The translations under genes and the position numbers were made by a program. Below are positions 1 through 9,157 of a DNA stretch of 64,000 bases, piece by piece. The stretch spans positions 62,001 to 126,000 of the forward strand of contig NZ_WHJG01000015.1 in the NCBI RefSeq assembly GCF_011682175.1. The letters are read 5' to 3'. The first letter of the stretch is position 1; the number at the start of each line of letters is the position of its first letter. The stretch is from Massilia frigida. Lineage in GTDB: Bacteria > Pseudomonadota > Gammaproteobacteria > Burkholderiales > Burkholderiaceae_D. Below the pieces are notes generated by a model, which ran no database searches, was not told the DNA's origin, and saw nothing but the letters and a program-made list of their open reading frames with translations.

Positions 1-522
1 GGTTTTGGCGCGCTGGCCGCCTTTGGTGCGTTTTCCGTGGCCGGGAAAATACTCGATATTCAAAGCGGATTTGGAATCGGCAGTGTATTCGATCCGGTCA
101 CCAGGACCGGGTCGCCGCTGTTTTCGATGATGCTGAACATGCTGGGCGTGACCGTATTTTTCAGCATGGAAGGTCACCACGCCTTAATGCGCGGAATTGC
201 GTTTTCGGTGCAGCAGGTGGCGCCCGGCGCGGGTTTGGCGAATTGGCCGGTCGAGACCGTGATCCGCCAGTTCGGCCTGATGTTTTCGCTGGGCGTGGCG
301 CTGATTGCGCCCGTCATGTTTTGTCTGGTGCTGGTGGAAGTGGGATTTGCGATGACCTCGCGGGTACTGCCCCAGATGAATGTCTTTGTGGTCAGTATTC
401 CGGTGAAAATCGTGGCCGCGCTGGCATTGCTGGCGATGACGATCAGCACCGTTGGTGCATCGATGGGACGGATTTATTCCGCTATTTTCAGTTATTGGGA
501 GCAGGTGTTGTTACATGTCTGA
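1..522 (+). CDS. fliR: Flagellar export gate protein FliR (5' end missing)
   Basis: FliR is an inner-membrane component of the flagellar type III export gate and acts with FliP, FliQ and FlhB at the centre of the basal body. The frame is open from base 1, so the N-terminus lies outside the window; 173 residues are visible, against about 260 in the full family. The visible part holds several hydrophobic segments and the FliR-like stretch around GFGIGSVFDPVTRTGSP. Its last 8 bases overlap flhB, the usual fliR-flhB coupling. fliP lies at the far end of the cluster and no fliQ is visible, so fliQ is probably just upstream. Confidence 0.9.
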   Translation, partial: GFGALAAFGAFSVAGKILDIQSGFGIGSVFDPVTRTGSPLFSMMLNMLGVTVFFSMEGHHALMRGIAFSVQQVAPGAGLANWPVETVIRQFGLMFSLGVALIAPVMFCLVLVEVGFAMTSRVLPQMNVFVVSIPVKIVAALALLAMTISTVGASMGRIYSAIFSYWEQVLLHV

Positions 523-1603
523 GCAGGATTCGAATCGGAGCGAAGACGCAACCCCGCATAAGCTGGAGGAAGCGCGCAAAAAAGGATCGGTGGCCAAGAG
601 TCCCGATTTCACCGCCATGGCCGTGCTCGCCGCAATGACGGCCTGCGTGTACGCGGTCGCCTGGGATGGTTTCAAGCAGACCATGCGCCTTCAGCTCGAC
701 ATGCTGGCCCAGGTAGGGCGCATGAATTGGCAGCTCGACGCGGTGTCGGTGCTGCTGGCGAACCTGGCCATGGGCATGCTGTATGTGCTGGCGCCCCTGT
801 TCCTGGCACTTGCGATCGCCGCCGTGGCCGCCAACGTGGCACAGACCGGTCCCATCTTTACAATGCATCCACTGGTACCCGACCTTAACCGGATCAGCCC
901 GGTGACCGGTATCAAGCGGATTTTTTCGATGCGGACGGTGTACGAGTCGGTCAAAAGCATCATCAAGCTGATCGTGCTTGGCTTGATCACCTGGCTCGTC
1001 ATCGTCGACCTGATTCCCGGCCTGGTGGGCTTGACGGGCCTGAACCCGAAGGCTTACGCGCGCATCATGCTCGACCTGGCGGCCGGGCTGATGGTCAAGC
1101 TGTTGCTGGCCTTGCTCGCGATCGCCCTGATCGACCTGGTATTTTCCCGGTGGGAATTCGCCAAGCGCATGCGCATGAGCAAGCGTGATGTCACCGACGA
1201 ACACAAGAACCGCGAAGGCGACCCGCGCATCCGTAGCCGGATCCGCGAACTGCGCCAGGAAATGCTCAAACGCAGCAAGGCCCTGGGCAGTGTCGCCGAA
1301 GCCGATGTGCTGATCACCAATCCAACCCACCTGGCCGTGGCCTTGAGCTACAAGCACGGTGCCAATAGCGCTCCCCATGTGATCGCCAAGGGCGCCGGCG
1401 AAGTTGCACTGAAGATGCGCCAAGTTGCGCGTCGCCACCATATTCCGATTGTCGAGAACAAATTGTTGGCAAGAACCCTGTACCGTGAAGTCGGGTTCGA
1501 TAAATACGTTCCGGAAAAGCTGTATCCGCAGCTGGCCAAGATCATGGTCTGGGTCCAGGCCATGCGCGCGGCGCGCCTGCGCACCGCGGGAGTGCGCACA
1601 TGA
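515..1603 (+). CDS. flhB: Flagellar export switch protein FlhB
   Basis: FlhB is the membrane protein that switches the export apparatus from rod/hook to filament substrates. The 362-residue product has the typical charged N-terminus, transmembrane segments and a cytoplasmic C-terminal domain. The self-cleavage motif NPTH is present at residues 269-272. The ATG at 515 was chosen because it overlaps the end of fliR and gives the family-like start MSEQDSN...TPHKLEEARKKG; an upstream in-frame ATG at 452 would lie deep inside fliR. The stop overlaps flhA (ATGA). Length and motif indicate a working export switch. Confidence 0.95.
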   Translation: MSEQDSNRSEDATPHKLEEARKKGSVAKSPDFTAMAVLAAMTACVYAVAWDGFKQTMRLQLDMLAQVGRMNWQLDAVSVLLANLAMGMLYVLAPLFLALAIAAVAANVAQTGPIFTMHPLVPDLNRISPVTGIKRIFSMRTVYESVKSIIKLIVLGLITWLVIVDLIPGLVGLTGLNPKAYARIMLDLAAGLMVKLLLALLAIALIDLVFSRWEFAKRMRMSKRDVTDEHKNREGDPRIRSRIRELRQEMLKRSKALGSVAEADVLITNPTHLAVALSYKHGANSAPHVIAKGAGEVALKMRQVARRHHIPIVENKLLARTLYREVGFDKYVPEKLYPQLAKIMVWVQAMRAARLRTAGVRT

Positions 1604-3657
1604 AGGGCTTAAGCAAGTTTTTCGGCAATAACACCGACCTGATCATGGTCGCACTGGTGGTCGGCGTGCTGGCGGTCCTGTTCGCGCCTATCCCCGCTGG
1701 CCTGCTGGACTTTTTGATCATCACCAATTTCAGCTTCGCCCTGCTGATCCTGCTGTTGACCTTTTATATCGCCAAGCCGGCCGAGTTTTCCACCTTTCCC
1801 TCGCTGCTGCTGATCGCCACCCTGTTCCGCCTCTCGCTGAACGTGGCCGCCACCCGCCTGATCCTGACCGACGCCGACGCCGGCCACGTCATCGGCGCCA
1901 TCGGCGCCTTTGTCGTCGGCGGCAATTACGTCATCGGCCTGGTGGTATTCCTGATCCTGGTCGTGGTGCAGTACGTGGTCGTCACCAACGGCGCCCAGCG
2001 CGTGTCGGAAGTGGCCGCCCGCTTTACGCTGGACAGCATGCCCGGTCAACAGATGAGTATCGATGCCGACCTGAACATGGGTTTCATCGACCAGGAAGAA
2101 GCCAAGCGCCGCCGCAAGGCCCTGGAAAAGGAATCGGGCTTTTACGGCGCGATGGATGGCGCCAGCAAATTCGTCAAGGGCGATGCCATCGCCGGCATCA
2201 TCATCATGCTGATCAACCTGGTCGGCGGTTTGATTATTGGCGTGATGCAGCAAGGCATGCCGTGGGGCCAGGCTCTGCAAACGTTTTCCCTGCTGACCGT
2301 GGGTGACGGCATCGTGACCCAGGTCCCGGCGCTGGTGATCGCCGTCAGTACCGGCCTGATCGTCACCCGCTCGGCTTCCGACGGTAACCTCAGCAATGAA
2401 GTGCTGCGCCAGCTGACCTCCTTCCCGAAGACGATCCTGATGGTGGTCGTGGTGTTGGGTGGCATCTTGTTGATGCCCGGCATCCCCATGCTGCCGGTGC
2501 TGGTCATCATGGCCATGCTGATCGGCGTGCTGTTGCTGATCCGCCGCGCCGCCCGCAACGGCGCCGGCGCCGAGGCCGAGGCTGACGAGAAAAAGGATGA
2601 GGAAGAGGAAAGCGCCTACGACATGCTGCAGGTCGACCCGATCGAAGTGATGGTCGGCACCAGCCTGGCGCACCTGTTCAAGGAACAGACCATCTTCACC
2701 GACCGCATCAGCGCCATCCGCAAGCAGTACGCGCTCGAGTCGGGCATGGTGTTGCCGCGCGTGCGTTTCCGCGACTCGTCCCAGCTGGGGCCGAATTCCT
2801 ACGAGCTCAATGTGTTCGGTGTGCAGTCCGGCAAGGGCGAAATCATGATGGAGCGCACCCTGGCGATCCAGGGCGGGGCCGATTCCAAGGGCGTGCAGGG
2901 CATCGAAACGCGTGAACCGACGTATGGCCTGCCGGCCGTGTGGATTGAAGATGGCGAAAAAGAGGCGGCACGCAAGGCGCGCTACACCCTGGTCGATCCG
3001 GCCACCGTCTTCATCACCCATTTGAGCGAAGTGCTCAAGCAGCAATCGGCCATGCTGCTGACCCGCACCGAGACCGAGCGCCTGCTGCAGCGGGTCCGCA
3101 CCGTCCAGCCTGGCCTGGTGGAGGACTTGATTCCAACGGTCATGTCCCTGGGCGATGTCCAGAAAGTCTTGCAAAACTTGTTGCGCGAGAAGGTCTCGAT
3201 CCGCAATCTGGAAGCGATCACCGAAACCCTGGCCGACAATGGACGCAATACCAAGGATTTGGTGTTGCTGACCGAAATCGTGCGCCAAAAGCTGGGGCCC
3301 GCCATCTGCCAGTCGCTGATGGGCGAGGGCAGTGCGCTCAACGTGTTGACCCTCGATCCCACCATCGAGCACAGCCTGATGCAAAGCGTGCGCGCGGCCG
3401 ACGCCAACAGCCGCCTGGTGGTCGAACCCAAATTTGCCGAGCAACTGCTGGCGCGCCTGATGGCGCAGTCGGAACGGATGATGAAGAACAATATGATGCC
3501 TGTGCTGCTGTGCTCGCCTGACCTGCGGCGCCATGTGCGCGCGCTGTCCGAGCGCGTCATTCCGCACATGCGCATTCTGTCGCTGGCGGAAATTCCGAAC
3601 AGCGTCAACCTCAAGTCCTTCGGGTCGATCAACCTGGCCGAGGCCGTGGCGCGATGA
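1600..3657 (+). CDS. flhA: Flagellar export apparatus protein FlhA
   Basis: FlhA is the large export-gate subunit: an N-terminal membrane part followed by a cytoplasmic domain that forms a ring and docks substrates and chaperones. The 685-residue product has the normal family length. The FHIPEP-family signature is visible near residues 65-95 (LFRLSLNVAATRLIL, then DADAG). The linker around residue 320 is acidic (EAEADEKKDEEEE), and the C-terminal domain runs to the end. It overlaps flhB by 4 bases, so the two are probably translationally coupled. Nothing in it looks damaged. Confidence 0.96.
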   Translation: MKGLSKFFGNNTDLIMVALVVGVLAVLFAPIPAGLLDFLIITNFSFALLILLLTFYIAKPAEFSTFPSLLLIATLFRLSLNVAATRLILTDADAGHVIGAIGAFVVGGNYVIGLVVFLILVVVQYVVVTNGAQRVSEVAARFTLDSMPGQQMSIDADLNMGFIDQEEAKRRRKALEKESGFYGAMDGASKFVKGDAIAGIIIMLINLVGGLIIGVMQQGMPWGQALQTFSLLTVGDGIVTQVPALVIAVSTGLIVTRSASDGNLSNEVLRQLTSFPKTILMVVVVLGGILLMPGIPMLPVLVIMAMLIGVLLLIRRAARNGAGAEAEADEKKDEEEESAYDMLQVDPIEVMVGTSLAHLFKEQTIFTDRISAIRKQYALESGMVLPRVRFRDSSQLGPNSYELNVFGVQSGKGEIMMERTLAIQGGADSKGVQGIETREPTYGLPAVWIEDGEKEAARKARYTLVDPATVFITHLSEVLKQQSAMLLTRTETERLLQRVRTVQPGLVEDLIPTVMSLGDVQKVLQNLLREKVSIRNLEAITETLADNGRNTKDLVLLTEIVRQKLGPAICQSLMGEGSALNVLTLDPTIEHSLMQSVRAADANSRLVVEPKFAEQLLARLMAQSERMMKNNMMPVLLCSPDLRRHVRALSERVIPHMRILSLAEIPNSVNLKSFGSINLAEAVAR

Positions 3658-3699
3658 ACCAGATTGCACGAGATAATATAAACCGGGAGGGAGCTTGAC

Positions 3700-4407
3700 A
3701 TGGATGCGCTAACAATTGCCGGTATCGCCATGCAGAACGATCTGCAGCGGATGGATAGCATCAGCCAGAATCTGGCCAACGTGATGACGCCCGGCTACAA
3801 GCGGGCCATCCCGGTGAGCCGTGCGTTCGCCGACCTGATGGGCGGGGCCGCGGCGCCGGCCTACGCCAGCAGTGCAAGCGTGCTCGACACCAGCGCCGGC
3901 ACCTTGCGCGCCACCGCCAATCCGATGGATATCGCGATCGAGGGCAATGGCTATTTCGAGGTCGCCACCGAGCATGGCACCGCCTATTCGCGCCAGGGCA
4001 CCTTGCAGGTCGACCCGCGCGGACGCCTGTGCAATGGCGACGGCCGCGCCCTGGTCGGGCTGGGCGGCGAGATCGTGCTGGCGCCCGGACCGTTTTCGGT
4101 CGAGGCCGACGGCAAGATCAGGCAGGGCGGCCAGACCGTCGGACAGCTTAAATTGGTCCAATTCAATAATGCGCAGGCACTCTTGCCGATGGGTAATGGA
4201 TTGCTGGCCCAGGGCGACGCCAGCGTGGCCGACCAGACCGGCGTGGCGCGGGTGCGCAGCGGCTTTCTTGAAAATTCGAATGTCAGCTCGCCGCAGGAAA
4301 TGATCCGCCTGACCGAAACCCTGCGCCATTTCGAGACCATGATCAAGGTCGCGCAAGGCTATGAAGATGTATTCCAAAAAACAGTCAGCAAACTCGGGGA
4401 GTTCTAA
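3700..4407 (+). CDS. flgF: Flagellar proximal rod protein FlgF
   Basis: FlgF is a rod subunit of the basal body that links MS ring to hook. The 235-residue product has the N-terminal rod signature with QNLANVMTPGYKRA near residues 25-40 and the C-terminal helix (ENSNVSSPQEMI, then LRHFETMIKVAQGYED) used for axial packing. A purine-rich ribosome site (GGGAGGGAG) sits about 8 bases before the ATG. It follows flhA after 42 bases and precedes flgG by 8 bases. FlgF rather than FlgG is assigned because the true FlgG follows and this protein is the shorter of the pair. Confidence 0.9.
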   Translation: MDALTIAGIAMQNDLQRMDSISQNLANVMTPGYKRAIPVSRAFADLMGGAAAPAYASSASVLDTSAGTLRATANPMDIAIEGNGYFEVATEHGTAYSRQGTLQVDPRGRLCNGDGRALVGLGGEIVLAPGPFSVEADGKIRQGGQTVGQLKLVQFNNAQALLPMGNGLLAQGDASVADQTGVARVRSGFLENSNVSSPQEMIRLTETLRHFETMIKVAQGYEDVFQKTVSKLGEF

Positions 4408-4415
4408 GGAGCATC

Positions 4416-5198
4416 ATGAATGATTCACTGTATATCGCTGCCACAGGCATGCAGGCCCAGCAAAAAAATCTGGATACCATCGCCAACAACCTGGCCAATC
4501 TGACCACGCCCGGCTTCAAGACCGGCCGCGTCAATTTCCAGGACATGGTCTACCGCATGGGCCAGCCGGCGGGCGCTGAAGCGCTCAGCCTGGCGCCGTC
4601 CAACGCTGCCCACGGCACCGGCGTGAGCGTGCTGTCGATGTCGCAGCAGTTCAGCATGGGCGAAATGAAAAAGACCGACGGCATGCTCGACGTGGCCATC
4701 AGCGGCGCCGGCTTCTTTGAAGTAAGCCTGCCCGACGGTACCCGCGCGTATTCGCGCGGCGGCGCGCTGCAGGTCAATGCCGACGGTTTTCTCAGTTCCC
4801 CGGAAGGCAATATGCTTAAACCGGGCATCCATATCGGCAGCGACGTCAAGTCGGTATCCATCATGGCCGACGGCAAGGTCATGGTCCGGGCCAATGGCCA
4901 AAACGGCGTTTCCGAGGTCGGCAGCATCGACATGTCCACCTTCGCCGATCCGACCGGCCTGACGCCGCTCGGCCAGAACCTGTACAAGCCGTCGGCCAAG
5001 TCGGGCGAAGCGATTTTCGGGCGTCCGGGCGAAAATGGGGTCGGCACCCTGGCGCAAGGCTTCACCGAAATGTCGAACGTGAACATGATCAACGAGATGG
5101 TCAACCTCATGACGGCCCAGCGCGCCTACGAAATGAGCGTCAAGGTGATCCAGGCGTCCGATGAAATGCTCGCCATGAGCAACAACCTGCGCAAATAA
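4416..5198 (+). CDS. flgG: Flagellar distal rod protein FlgG
   Basis: FlgG forms the distal rod that crosses the periplasm. The 260-residue product has the expected length, the N-terminal motif with NNLANLTTPGFKTG, and a C-terminal axial helix with MSNVNMINEMVNLMTAQRAYE, both diagnostic for this family. A ribosome site (AAGGAG) lies immediately before the ATG. It is in tandem with flgF, and flgA follows after 14 bases. No anomaly is visible. Confidence 0.94.
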   Translation: MNDSLYIAATGMQAQQKNLDTIANNLANLTTPGFKTGRVNFQDMVYRMGQPAGAEALSLAPSNAAHGTGVSVLSMSQQFSMGEMKKTDGMLDVAISGAGFFEVSLPDGTRAYSRGGALQVNADGFLSSPEGNMLKPGIHIGSDVKSVSIMADGKVMVRANGQNGVSEVGSIDMSTFADPTGLTPLGQNLYKPSAKSGEAIFGRPGENGVGTLAQGFTEMSNVNMINEMVNLMTAQRAYEMSVKVIQASDEMLAMSNNLRK

Positions 5199-5212
5199 GC
5201 GAGCGCCCAGCC

Positions 5213-6202
5213 ATGTCGATTCTTTCCCTGCGGCCGCGCCTGCGCGCCTTGACCCTGCTGGCGGCCTGCGCGCTGCCGCTGCTGTCCCGGGCCGCGGCGC
5301 CGGTACAGCTGGTCTTGCGCGCCGACGCCACCGTCAGGGGGGCCGAGATCGTACTGGCCGACCTGCTGACGGTGGCCGCCGCCGACGCCGCCCTCCAGAA
5401 CGCCCTCGAAGCCCTGCGGGTCGGCCCGGCGCCGCGGGTCGGCGCCGTTGAACAGTATGCGCGTGCGGAACTCGAACGCCTGATGCATGCGCGCGCGCTG
5501 CCGGCCGGCGCCACGCTGGCCTGGAGCGGCGCGCGCGCGGTCAAGGTGCGCGCGGCCGAACGCCAGCTCGGCGCCGACGCGCTGCAGCGCGCCGCCAGCG
5601 AAGCCCTGCGCCAGCATCTGGGCGGCAGGTATGCGGACGCCGAACTGCGCGTGGCCGGCAATGTGCCCGACCTGGCCCTGCCGCTGGGCGAGCCGGTGCT
5701 GTCGACCCGCATCGTCGACCCCACGCAGCTGCGCGCGCGCCAGGCGGTGTATGTGGACGTCGCGGTGGGCGGCAAGCCGGTGCGTTCGGTGCTGGTGCCG
5801 TTCACGGTCAAGCTGACCCGCATGGCCTACGTGGCGCGGCGCGATCTGGCGCCCGGCACGGTGCTCGGTCCGAACGATGTGGAACAGCGGCCCGAAGACG
5901 TGGTGCAAGTGGCCGACAGCATGCTGCCGGTAGCCCAGCTGGCGCCGTCGGCGCGCACGGTGAAGGCGGTGGCGCGCGGCCAGGTAGTGCTGCTCGCTCA
6001 TGTGGCGCAGCAAGGCCTGGTGTACCGCGGCGACACGGTCCGGCTGGTCCTGGCCGAGGGCGCCGTGTCGATCGAGACGCGCGCCGTGGCGCAACAGGAT
6101 GGCGGAATGGGACAGCTGGTCCGGGTCAAGCCCGAGGCGGGCATGGAAGCGATCAGCGCGCGCGTGCTTGGTGCCGGCCTGGTACAGGCGGAAGGAAAAT
6201 GA
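5213..6202 (+). CDS. flgA: Flagellar P-ring chaperone FlgA
   Basis: FlgA is a periplasmic protein needed for assembly of the FlgI P-ring around the rod. The 329-residue product starts with a signal peptide (charged SLRPRLRALT, hydrophobic LLAACALPLL, cleavage near SRAAA). The C-terminal half contains an SAF-like domain (YVARRDLAPGTVLGPNDVE) and the FlgA ending with a GMGQLVRVK-type strand. It is longer than many FlgA proteins (about 220-250 residues), with an Ala/Arg-rich N-terminal part. Its end overlaps flgH, and it sits directly upstream of its client flgI's operon partner. Confidence 0.9.
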   Translation: MSILSLRPRLRALTLLAACALPLLSRAAAPVQLVLRADATVRGAEIVLADLLTVAAADAALQNALEALRVGPAPRVGAVEQYARAELERLMHARALPAGATLAWSGARAVKVRAAERQLGADALQRAASEALRQHLGGRYADAELRVAGNVPDLALPLGEPVLSTRIVDPTQLRARQAVYVDVAVGGKPVRSVLVPFTVKLTRMAYVARRDLAPGTVLGPNDVEQRPEDVVQVADSMLPVAQLAPSARTVKAVARGQVVLLAHVAQQGLVYRGDTVRLVLAEGAVSIETRAVAQQDGGMGQLVRVKPEAGMEAISARVLGAGLVQAEGK

Positions 6203-6840
6203 TGGATAGGTATCTTATGAATAAGTATTTAATCAGCAAGTGTATAACGAGCAAATATCTCATGTGGCGGCTCGGCCAGGCCCTGGGATTGCTGTGCGCA
6301 AGTGCCATGTTGAGCGCCACCGTCCAGGCGACCAGCCTGTACAAGGAGGGTAGCTACAAGGCGCTCGCCTCGGACCAGAAGGCGCGGCGCCGCGGCGACC
6401 TGGTGACCATCATGGTCGTCGAAAATGCCAGTGCGACCAGCACCGCCAACACGACGGCGCGGCGCAACGCCAACATCAATGCCGAAGTCGACCTGCCGCA
6501 CAAATCGCGCGGGGTCGGCATCCAGACCAACAACAATATGGATGGCCGCGGCCAGACCGTGCGCGAGGGCAAGGTACTGGCGCAAATCACCGTGATCGTC
6601 AAGGACATCACCGACAACGGCGACTTGCTGGTGGCCGGCGAGCAACTGCTGGAAGTGAATAACGAACGCCAGCAGATCCGGGTCGAGGGACGCATCCGCA
6701 CCCAGGACCTGAGCGACACCAACGTCGTATTTTCGACCCGCATCGCGGATGCCAAGATCAGTTACGTGGGCGCCGGCGACTTGTCGGATAAACAAAGACC
6801 GGGCTGGTGGCAGCAGGTATTGACGTGGTTTGGACTGTGA
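6199..6840 (+). CDS. flgH: Flagellar L-ring protein FlgH, unusual N-terminus
   Basis: FlgH forms the outer-membrane L-ring bushing and is normally a lipoprotein. From about residue 45 the 213-residue product matches the family (SLYKEGSYKALASDQKARR, then RGDLVTIMVVENASATSTANT). The N-terminus is odd. The start follows a good ribosome site (GGAAGGAAA), but the first 22 codons are AT-rich and encode a repetitive KYLISK/SKYLM stretch unlike the GC-rich surroundings. The only early cysteines lie in CITSK and LGLLCASAM, and the residue before the latter cysteine is Leu, which fits the lipobox poorly. Cleavage near VQA-TS is an alternative. The start could be 6199 or 6202. Confidence 0.88.
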   Translation: MMDRYLMNKYLISKCITSKYLMWRLGQALGLLCASAMLSATVQATSLYKEGSYKALASDQKARRRGDLVTIMVVENASATSTANTTARRNANINAEVDLPHKSRGVGIQTNNNMDGRGQTVREGKVLAQITVIVKDITDNGDLLVAGEQLLEVNNERQQIRVEGRIRTQDLSDTNVVFSTRIADAKISYVGAGDLSDKQRPGWWQQVLTWFGL

Positions 6841-7964
6841 TGAAAATGAAGAACACGATGTTTCTGGCCCTGCTGTCGCTCACCTGCGTGTTCAGCGCGA
6901 GCTGCCATGCGCAGGCGATCCGCATCAAGGATATGGGCAAGATCGCCGGCTGGCGCGACAACGCGCTGACCGGCTACGGCCTGGTGACCGGCCTGGCCGG
7001 CACCGGCGACTCGGGGCGCAGCAAGAGCGCGCGCCAGTCGCTGGCGAATATGCTCTCGCGCTTCGACATCGCCGTTTCCGCCGAGGATATCCAGAGCCGC
7101 AACGTGGCCACCGTGATGATCACGGCCAGCCTGCCGCCGTTCGCGCGCGAGGGCGACCAGCTCGACATCAGCGTCAGCTCGGTCGGCGACGCCCGCAGCC
7201 TGGTCGGCGGCACCCTGATGGCGGCCCCGCTCAAGGGGCCGGACGGGCGCGTGTACGCGCTCGGGCAGGGTGCCGTGACGGTCGGCGGCTACCGCTACGA
7301 CATGAACGGCAACGTGGTACAGATGAACCACCCGACCGTCGGCGCGGTGCCGAACGGCGCCACGATCGAGCTGGGCGTGACGAGTAAACTGCTCAGCGCG
7401 CAAAATACCATCACCTTCGTGCTGGCCGAGCCGGACTTCACCACCGCCAGCCGCATCGCCGCGGCCATCAATGCCCAGATGGGCAGCGAGGTGGCCGATG
7501 CCAGCGACCCGGCCGGGGTCGAGATCCACGTGCCGGAAGCGCGCCGCAAGCGCCTGACCGACTTCCTGACCATGGTCGAAAACGTGCGGGTCGAGCCGGA
7601 CCGGCGCGCCAAGGTCGTCATCAACGAACGTACCGGCACCGTGGTCTCGGGCGGCGACGTGCGCATTTCGCGCGTGGCCATCTCTCAGGGCGACCTGAAG
7701 GTGTCGATCGTCACCGACAACGCCGTTTCGCAGCCGGACATGCTGGTGCGTCCGGGCGAAGCGATCCGTACCGCCAGCTTCTCTAACAGCCGGGTCAGCG
7801 TGGAAGAGCGGCGCGAGACCGGTTACGTGGCGCCCAATAATGCCACCGTGGCCGACCTGGTGCAGGCGCTGACCCGCATCAAGACCAATACGCGCGACAT
7901 CATCTCGATCCTGCGCGCGGTCAAGGCCGCCGGCGCGCTGCATGCCGAGCTGATCGTCCAATAA
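6840..7964 (+). CDS. flgI: Flagellar P-ring protein FlgI
   Basis: FlgI forms the periplasmic P-ring that supports rod rotation in the peptidoglycan layer. The 374-residue product has a signal peptide (MKMKNTMFLALLSLTCVFSA, cleavage near HAQ-AIR) and the family start IRIKDMGKIAGWRDN, followed by LTGYGLVTGLAGTGDSG. The C-terminus (NNATVADLVQALTRIKTN) is also typical. The ATG at 6840 overlaps the flgH stop; an in-frame ATG at 6846 is possible. A longer frame opening at 6807 lies inside flgH and is less likely. Confidence 0.94.
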   Translation: MKMKNTMFLALLSLTCVFSASCHAQAIRIKDMGKIAGWRDNALTGYGLVTGLAGTGDSGRSKSARQSLANMLSRFDIAVSAEDIQSRNVATVMITASLPPFAREGDQLDISVSSVGDARSLVGGTLMAAPLKGPDGRVYALGQGAVTVGGYRYDMNGNVVQMNHPTVGAVPNGATIELGVTSKLLSAQNTITFVLAEPDFTTASRIAAAINAQMGSEVADASDPAGVEIHVPEARRKRLTDFLTMVENVRVEPDRRAKVVINERTGTVVSGGDVRISRVAISQGDLKVSIVTDNAVSQPDMLVRPGEAIRTASFSNSRVSVEERRETGYVAPNNATVADLVQALTRIKTNTRDIISILRAVKAAGALHAELIVQ

Positions 7965-8005
7965 CGCTTGCCCAACCCCGAACCGACCCCAGAAAGCCGC
8001 CCAGG

Positions 8006-8374
8006 ATGCCTATCCAATTCGACCAGAACATCAGCGCCATCATCGGCGTCGCGCTCGACGCGACAAGCATGCGCCACCAGGCCATCGCGCACAATATCGC
8101 CAACGTCAACACGCCCGGCTACCAGGCGCTCGGCGTGAGCTTCGAGGGCAGCTTGGCACAGGCGCGCGCCGAAGTCCAGGCCGGGCGCCCGCTCACCCCG
8201 TCCATGCTGGCCGACCTGCAGCCGCGCATGGCAGCGGCCGACAGCGGCGCCGTCTCGCTCGAAATGGAGATTGCGCATTTATCCGAAAACACTTTGCAGC
8301 ATCAGACCTTGCTCAAGATGCTGAGCCGGCACTACGCGAACCTGCGGACCGCCATTACCGACGGGAAATCATAA
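8006..8374 (+). CDS. flgB: Flagellar proximal rod protein FlgB
   Basis: FlgB is the rod subunit next to the MS ring/FliE. The 122-residue product carries the rod motif HNIANVNTPGYQA at about residues 30-42 and the C-terminal helix LQHQTLLKMLSRHYANLRTAI. Its length is within the family range of 110-140. The gene starts a flgB-flgC-fliE block and overlaps flgC by one base. The 41-base gap to flgI shows no evident promoter or terminator. Confidence 0.93.
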   Translation: MPIQFDQNISAIIGVALDATSMRHQAIAHNIANVNTPGYQALGVSFEGSLAQARAEVQAGRPLTPSMLADLQPRMAAADSGAVSLEMEIAHLSENTLQHQTLLKMLSRHYANLRTAITDGKS

Positions 8375-8802
8375 TGGATCAACACAGCCTGTTTCAGATC
8401 AGCGCCAGCGGCATGGCGGTCGAGAAACTGCGCCTCGACGTCAGCACCGCCAACCTGGCCAATATGCACAGCACGGCCGGCGCCGGCAAGGCCTTGTACC
8501 GGCCGCTGCAAGTCATTTCGCGCGCCGTGCCGCTGACGTTTTCGGAGCAGATGGGGCACATCGCCGCCGGCGGCGCCGAAGTGGCCAGCATCGCGCCGCA
8601 AGAGGTGGCGCCGCGCATGGTGTTCGAGCCGGCCCACCCGGACGCCGACGCCAAGGGCTTCGTGGCCTATCCGGGCGTGAACCAGACGTCCGAAATGATG
8701 ACGATGCTGAGCGCCTTGCGCGCCTATGAAGCGAACGTGGTGGCCCTGAAGGCGGCCAAGACGATGGCGTCGCGCGCACTGGAAATCGGAGGCCAGTCAT
8801 GA
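8374..8802 (+). CDS. flgC: Flagellar proximal rod protein FlgC
   Basis: FlgC is a proximal rod subunit. The 142-residue product has the N-terminal axial signature (ISASGMAVEKLRLDVSTANL, then ANMHST) and the C-terminal helix (YPGVNQTSEMMTMLSALRAY). The usual TPG in the first motif is replaced by HSTAG, as seen in many FlgC proteins. It overlaps flgB by one base and fliE by four, indicating one transcript and coupled translation. Confidence 0.92.
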   Translation: MDQHSLFQISASGMAVEKLRLDVSTANLANMHSTAGAGKALYRPLQVISRAVPLTFSEQMGHIAAGGAEVASIAPQEVAPRMVFEPAHPDADAKGFVAYPGVNQTSEMMTMLSALRAYEANVVALKAAKTMASRALEIGGQS

Positions 8803-9143
8803 CGCTTGAGGCCATCACGGCACTGACGGCGCTCCCGGGCGTGGACACCGCCGGGCCGGCCGCGGCCGACGCCCTGTTCGGCAGCACCGGCGCCAGCGGC
8901 CCCAGCGGACCCGAGACGGCGGCAGCACCGTTCCAGACCTGGTTCGCCAGGGAAGTGGGGGCCGTCAACACGATGATGATCGGCGCCGAAAACGAGGTCA
9001 AACAAGTCGCGCTGGGCGGGGAACAAAGTCTGCATGACGTGATGATCCATCTGGAAGAAGCGCGTCTGTCATTCCAGCTGCTGGCCCAGGTACGCAACCG
9101 TTTGCTCGAAGCGTACCAGGACGTCATGCGCATGCAAGTTTAG
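8799..9143 (+). CDS. fliE: Flagellar hook-basal body adapter FliE
   Basis: FliE joins the MS ring to the rod and is exported early. The 114-residue product has the family C-terminus: VNTMMIGAENEVKQVALGG, then LHDVMIHLEEARLSFQLLAQ and VRNRLLEAYQDVMRMQV. The N-terminal 45 residues are Ala/Gly/Pro-rich and variable. It lies between flgC and fliF, the standard context for the rod-ring joint. Confidence 0.93.
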   Translation: MTLEAITALTALPGVDTAGPAAADALFGSTGASGPSGPETAAAPFQTWFAREVGAVNTMMIGAENEVKQVALGGEQSLHDVMIHLEEARLSFQLLAQVRNRLLEAYQDVMRMQV

Positions 9144-9157
9144 GGAGAGAGTGAAAA

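Noticed and set aside
1609-3669. A 686-codon minus-strand frame opposite flhA
   Set aside because: It mirrors flhA codons and yields a His/Asp/Gln-rich sequence with no recognisable domain; flhA itself is certain.
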